Source: an uncultured Collinsella sp. (GTDB lineage: Bacteria > Actinomycetota > Coriobacteriia > Coriobacteriales > Coriobacteriaceae). Taken from it: a stretch of DNA of 15,434 nt. The position numbers and the translations under genes are program-made. The notes beneath the pieces were generated by a model. The model was given only the letters and a program-made list of their open reading frames with translations. It did not search any database and was not told the origin of the DNA. Position 1 is the stretch's first letter; the number at the start of each line of letters is the position of its first letter. Positions 13,365 through 15,434 of the stretch are shown piece by piece. Location of the stretch: the NCBI GenBank assembly GCA_900551015.1, contig URUI01000048.1, positions 1 through 15,434 on the forward strand. Direction: 5' to 3'.

Positions 13365-13472
13365 CCCCGGTCCGGCGGCTGCCGATTCGGTGCGGTTTGA
13401 GACCGCTATTCGGCCCCGTTGCGACCGGTGGTACTCTTGTATCCGTTTGAAATCGAGCGAAGGAGTGCCGCT

Positions 13473-15434
13473 ATGGAGCAATCGAGCCTGTTTGGTGACG
13501 GCGTGGACATCGATACCGAAACGCCCGCGAGCGCGGATGCCGCCGCACCGGCCGATGCCCGTGTCCAGGCGGCAGCACGCGCGGCCGAGCTGCGCCACGA
13601 GCTCGATTACCACGCGTACCGCTACTACATGCTCGATGCGCCCGAGATCACGGACGCCGCCTTCGACAAAATGCTCGTTGAGCTGCAGGAAATCGAGGCG
13701 ACCTACCCCGATTTGGTGACGCCCGACAGCTATACCCAGCGTGTGGGCGGATACGTGAGCGAGCAGTTTACGCCGGTAACGCACATGGCGCGCATGTATT
13801 CCATGGACGATGCCATGGACCTGGACGAGCTCGACACGTGGCTTCAACGCACCGAGGATGCGCTCGGTGCCGGCAGCGTCACCTATACCTGCGAGCTTAA
13901 GATCGACGGTCTGGGCGTGGCGCTTACCTATCAAAACGGCACCTTTGTGCGCGCGGCCACGCGCGGCGATGGCACCACGGGCGAGGACGTATCGCTCAAC
14001 GTCCGTACCATCAAGGATGTGCCCATGCACCTGTCCGAGCCGGCGCTCGCCCACATGGGCGCCGATCGCGAGCGTACCATCGAAGTGCGTGGTGAGGTCT
14101 ACATGCCCAAGGGCAGCTTTGTCCGTCTAAACGAAGAGGCCGATGCCGAGGGCCGCGACCCCTTTGCCAACCCGCGCAACGCTGCTGCAGGATCCCTGCG
14201 CCAAAAGGACCCCAAGGTCACGGCGCGCCGCGACCTGGCCACCTTTATCTATGCCATCGCCGATACCGATCCGCTGCACGTCCACAGCCAGCGCGAGTTT
14301 CTCGACTGGCTGCGTAGCGCCGGCTTCAGCGTCAACCCCAACGTGGCTCGTTGCGCCACGCCGTCCGAGGTCCACGAGTTCTGTGCCCAGGCGCTCGAGC
14401 ACCGCGGCGACCTGGATTACGACATCGACGGCGTGGTCGTAAAGGTCGACAGCTTCCAGCAGCAGCTCGACCTGGGCTTTACCGCTCGTGCACCGCGCTG
14501 GGCCATCGCCTTTAAGTTCCCGCCCGAGGAAAAGCAGACCGTCCTGCGCGAAATTCGCATCCAGGTGGGCCGCACCGGTGTGCTCACGCCGGTCGCCGAG
14601 TTCGACCCGGTGACGGTCGCCGGCTCCACCATCGCGCGCGCCACGCTGCACAACATCGATGAGATCCGCCGCAAAAACGTGCGCGAGGGCGACACTATCA
14701 TCGTGCACAAGGCGGGCGACGTAATCCCCGAGGTCGTGGGCCCGGTGCTCGACAAGCGCCCGGCCGATTCGGTCGACTGGCATATGCCCGAGGTCTGCCC
14801 CGTGTGCGGCAGCCCCGTGGTCCACGAGGATGGCGAGGTCGCCTACCGCTGCGTGTCCATTGACTGCCCGGCGCAGCTCAAGGAGCGCTTGCTCCACTGG
14901 GTGAGCCGCGGCTGCATGGACGTTGATGGCCTGGGCGACGAGATCGTCGACAAGATGATCGCTGCCGGCCTGATCCACGATGTCGCAGACTTCTACCAGC
15001 TCACGGTCGATGACATCGCAGGCCTGGATACGGGGCGCGTGTACGCGAGCACCAATAGCAAAAAGGGCGTTAAGAAGGGCGATCCTATTCCGGTAGGCCT
15101 CAAGACGGCCGAGAAAATCATCGCCGAGCTCAACAAGTCCAAGAGCCAGCCACTCGGGCGTGTGCTGTTTGCCCTGGGCATCCGCCATGTGGGCAAGAGC
15201 GTGGGCGAGGTCATCGCCGAGCGATTCCTGTCGATTGACAAGCTCATCTTGGCGAGCGAAGAGGATATTGCCGAGTGCGAGGGCATCGGTCCCAAGATTG
15301 CGGCGAGCGTCAAACAGTTCCTGGCCGTGCCCGAAAACCTTGCCGTGCTGGAGCGCTTGCGCCAGGCTGGTCTGTCGCTCGAGGTCGACTTGGGCGCCGC
15401 GCATGCGCAAGCCGCGGCCGACGCTGGCGTGGCG
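13473..15434 (+). CDS. ligA: NAD-dependent DNA ligase LigA (3' end outside window)
   Basis: There are 654 codons without a stop. ATG 13473 has aaggag before it. LigA seals nicks in DNA during replication and repair using NAD as the adenylate donor. After an acidic, Ala-rich N-terminal extension of about 25 residues comes the NAD-binding helix region (AELRHELDYHAYRYYMLD), then the adenylation domain with catalytic K143 in CELKIDGLG. Also present are ATRGDGTTGEDV, NPRNAAAGSLRQ, DGVVVKVD and the OB-fold QVGRTGVLTPVA. A four-Cys zinc finger follows (C442, C445, C460, C465), then helix-hairpin-helix repeats. The BRCT domain would lie beyond the window. About 20 extra residues (roughly 520-541) sit between the first helix-hairpin-helix segments, compared with E. 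coli LigA. Identification is certain. Confidence 0.97.
   Translation, partial: MEQSSLFGDGVDIDTETPASADAAAPADARVQAAARAAELRHELDYHAYRYYMLDAPEITDAAFDKMLVELQEIEATYPDLVTPDSYTQRVGGYVSEQFTPVTHMARMYSMDDAMDLDELDTWLQRTEDALGAGSVTYTCELKIDGLGVALTYQNGTFVRAATRGDGTTGEDVSLNVRTIKDVPMHLSEPALAHMGADRERTIEVRGEVYMPKGSFVRLNEEADAEGRDPFANPRNAAAGSLRQKDPKVTARRDLATFIYAIADTDPLHVHSQREFLDWLRSAGFSVNPNVARCATPSEVHEFCAQALEHRGDLDYDIDGVVVKVDSFQQQLDLGFTARAPRWAIAFKFPPEEKQTVLREIRIQVGRTGVLTPVAEFDPVTVAGSTIARATLHNIDEIRRKNVREGDTIIVHKAGDVIPEVVGPVLDKRPADSVDWHMPEVCPVCGSPVVHEDGEVAYRCVSIDCPAQLKERLLHWVSRGCMDVDGLGDEIVDKMIAAGLIHDVADFYQLTVDDIAGLDTGRVYASTNSKKGVKKGDPIPVGLKTAEKIIAELNKSKSQPLGRVLFALGIRHVGKSVGEVIAERFLSIDKLILASEEDIAECEGIGPKIAASVKQFLAVPENLAVLERLRQAGLSLEVDLGAAHAQAAADAGVA

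Noticed and set aside
14127..15410. 427-codon minus-strand open frame opposite ligA
   Set aside because: It lies entirely inside ligA, whose motifs are complete, and has no recognisable domain.

Overview
This is about 15.4 kb of a high-GC chromosome carrying one integrated mobile element. The genes on both sides are GC-rich and actinobacterial in style: a GlnA2-like glutamine synthetase homologue followed by a GlnR-like regulator, then an HtrA protease, and LigA. The intergenic DNA contains palindromes built on a GGGGAC word. My best inference is a gut Coriobacteriia such as Collinsella. I could not check this against a database.

Left host segment (1-4454): the 3' end of a LacI-family regulator, a glutamine synthetase homologue, an atypical OmpR-type regulator resembling GlnR, a REP-like palindrome, a membrane-anchored HtrA/DegP serine protease, and a strong intrinsic terminator. 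A GlnR-box-like sequence lies in front of the glutamine synthetase gene, so synthetase and regulator look like a nitrogen-control pair. By motif alignment the synthetase lacks three of the six classical metal ligands.

Mobile element (about 4455-13096, 8.6 kb): a mobilizable element of the Tn4451/TnpX type with a tetracycline-resistance gene as cargo. On the minus strand, in order of transcription, are a large serine recombinase at the right end, a ribosomal-protection Tet gene with an attenuator leader, an oriT-like site with an array of hairpins, and a mob operon (DUF3847 protein, MobQ/MobA-MobL relaxase, Cys-rich VLP protein, TnpW). The only plus-strand gene is a PD-(D/E)XK (Rpn-like) nuclease homologue, divergent from tet and convergent with the recombinase. 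The ends carry 11-bp inverted repeats. A perfect TATAAT for the recombinase sits on the last bases of the element, so its -35 must come from outside. The recombinase has a long charged repetitive tail interrupted by a one-base frameshift. The relaxase and the oriT core both match the RSF1010 (IncQ) type, so the element probably moves with the help of another element's conjugation apparatus.

Right host segment (13097-15434): the other half of a host palindrome split by the insertion, a 203-bp element with 26-bp terminal inverted repeats (MITE-like), and the NAD-dependent DNA ligase gene ligA, which runs off the window. No tRNA, rRNA or CRISPR array was seen.
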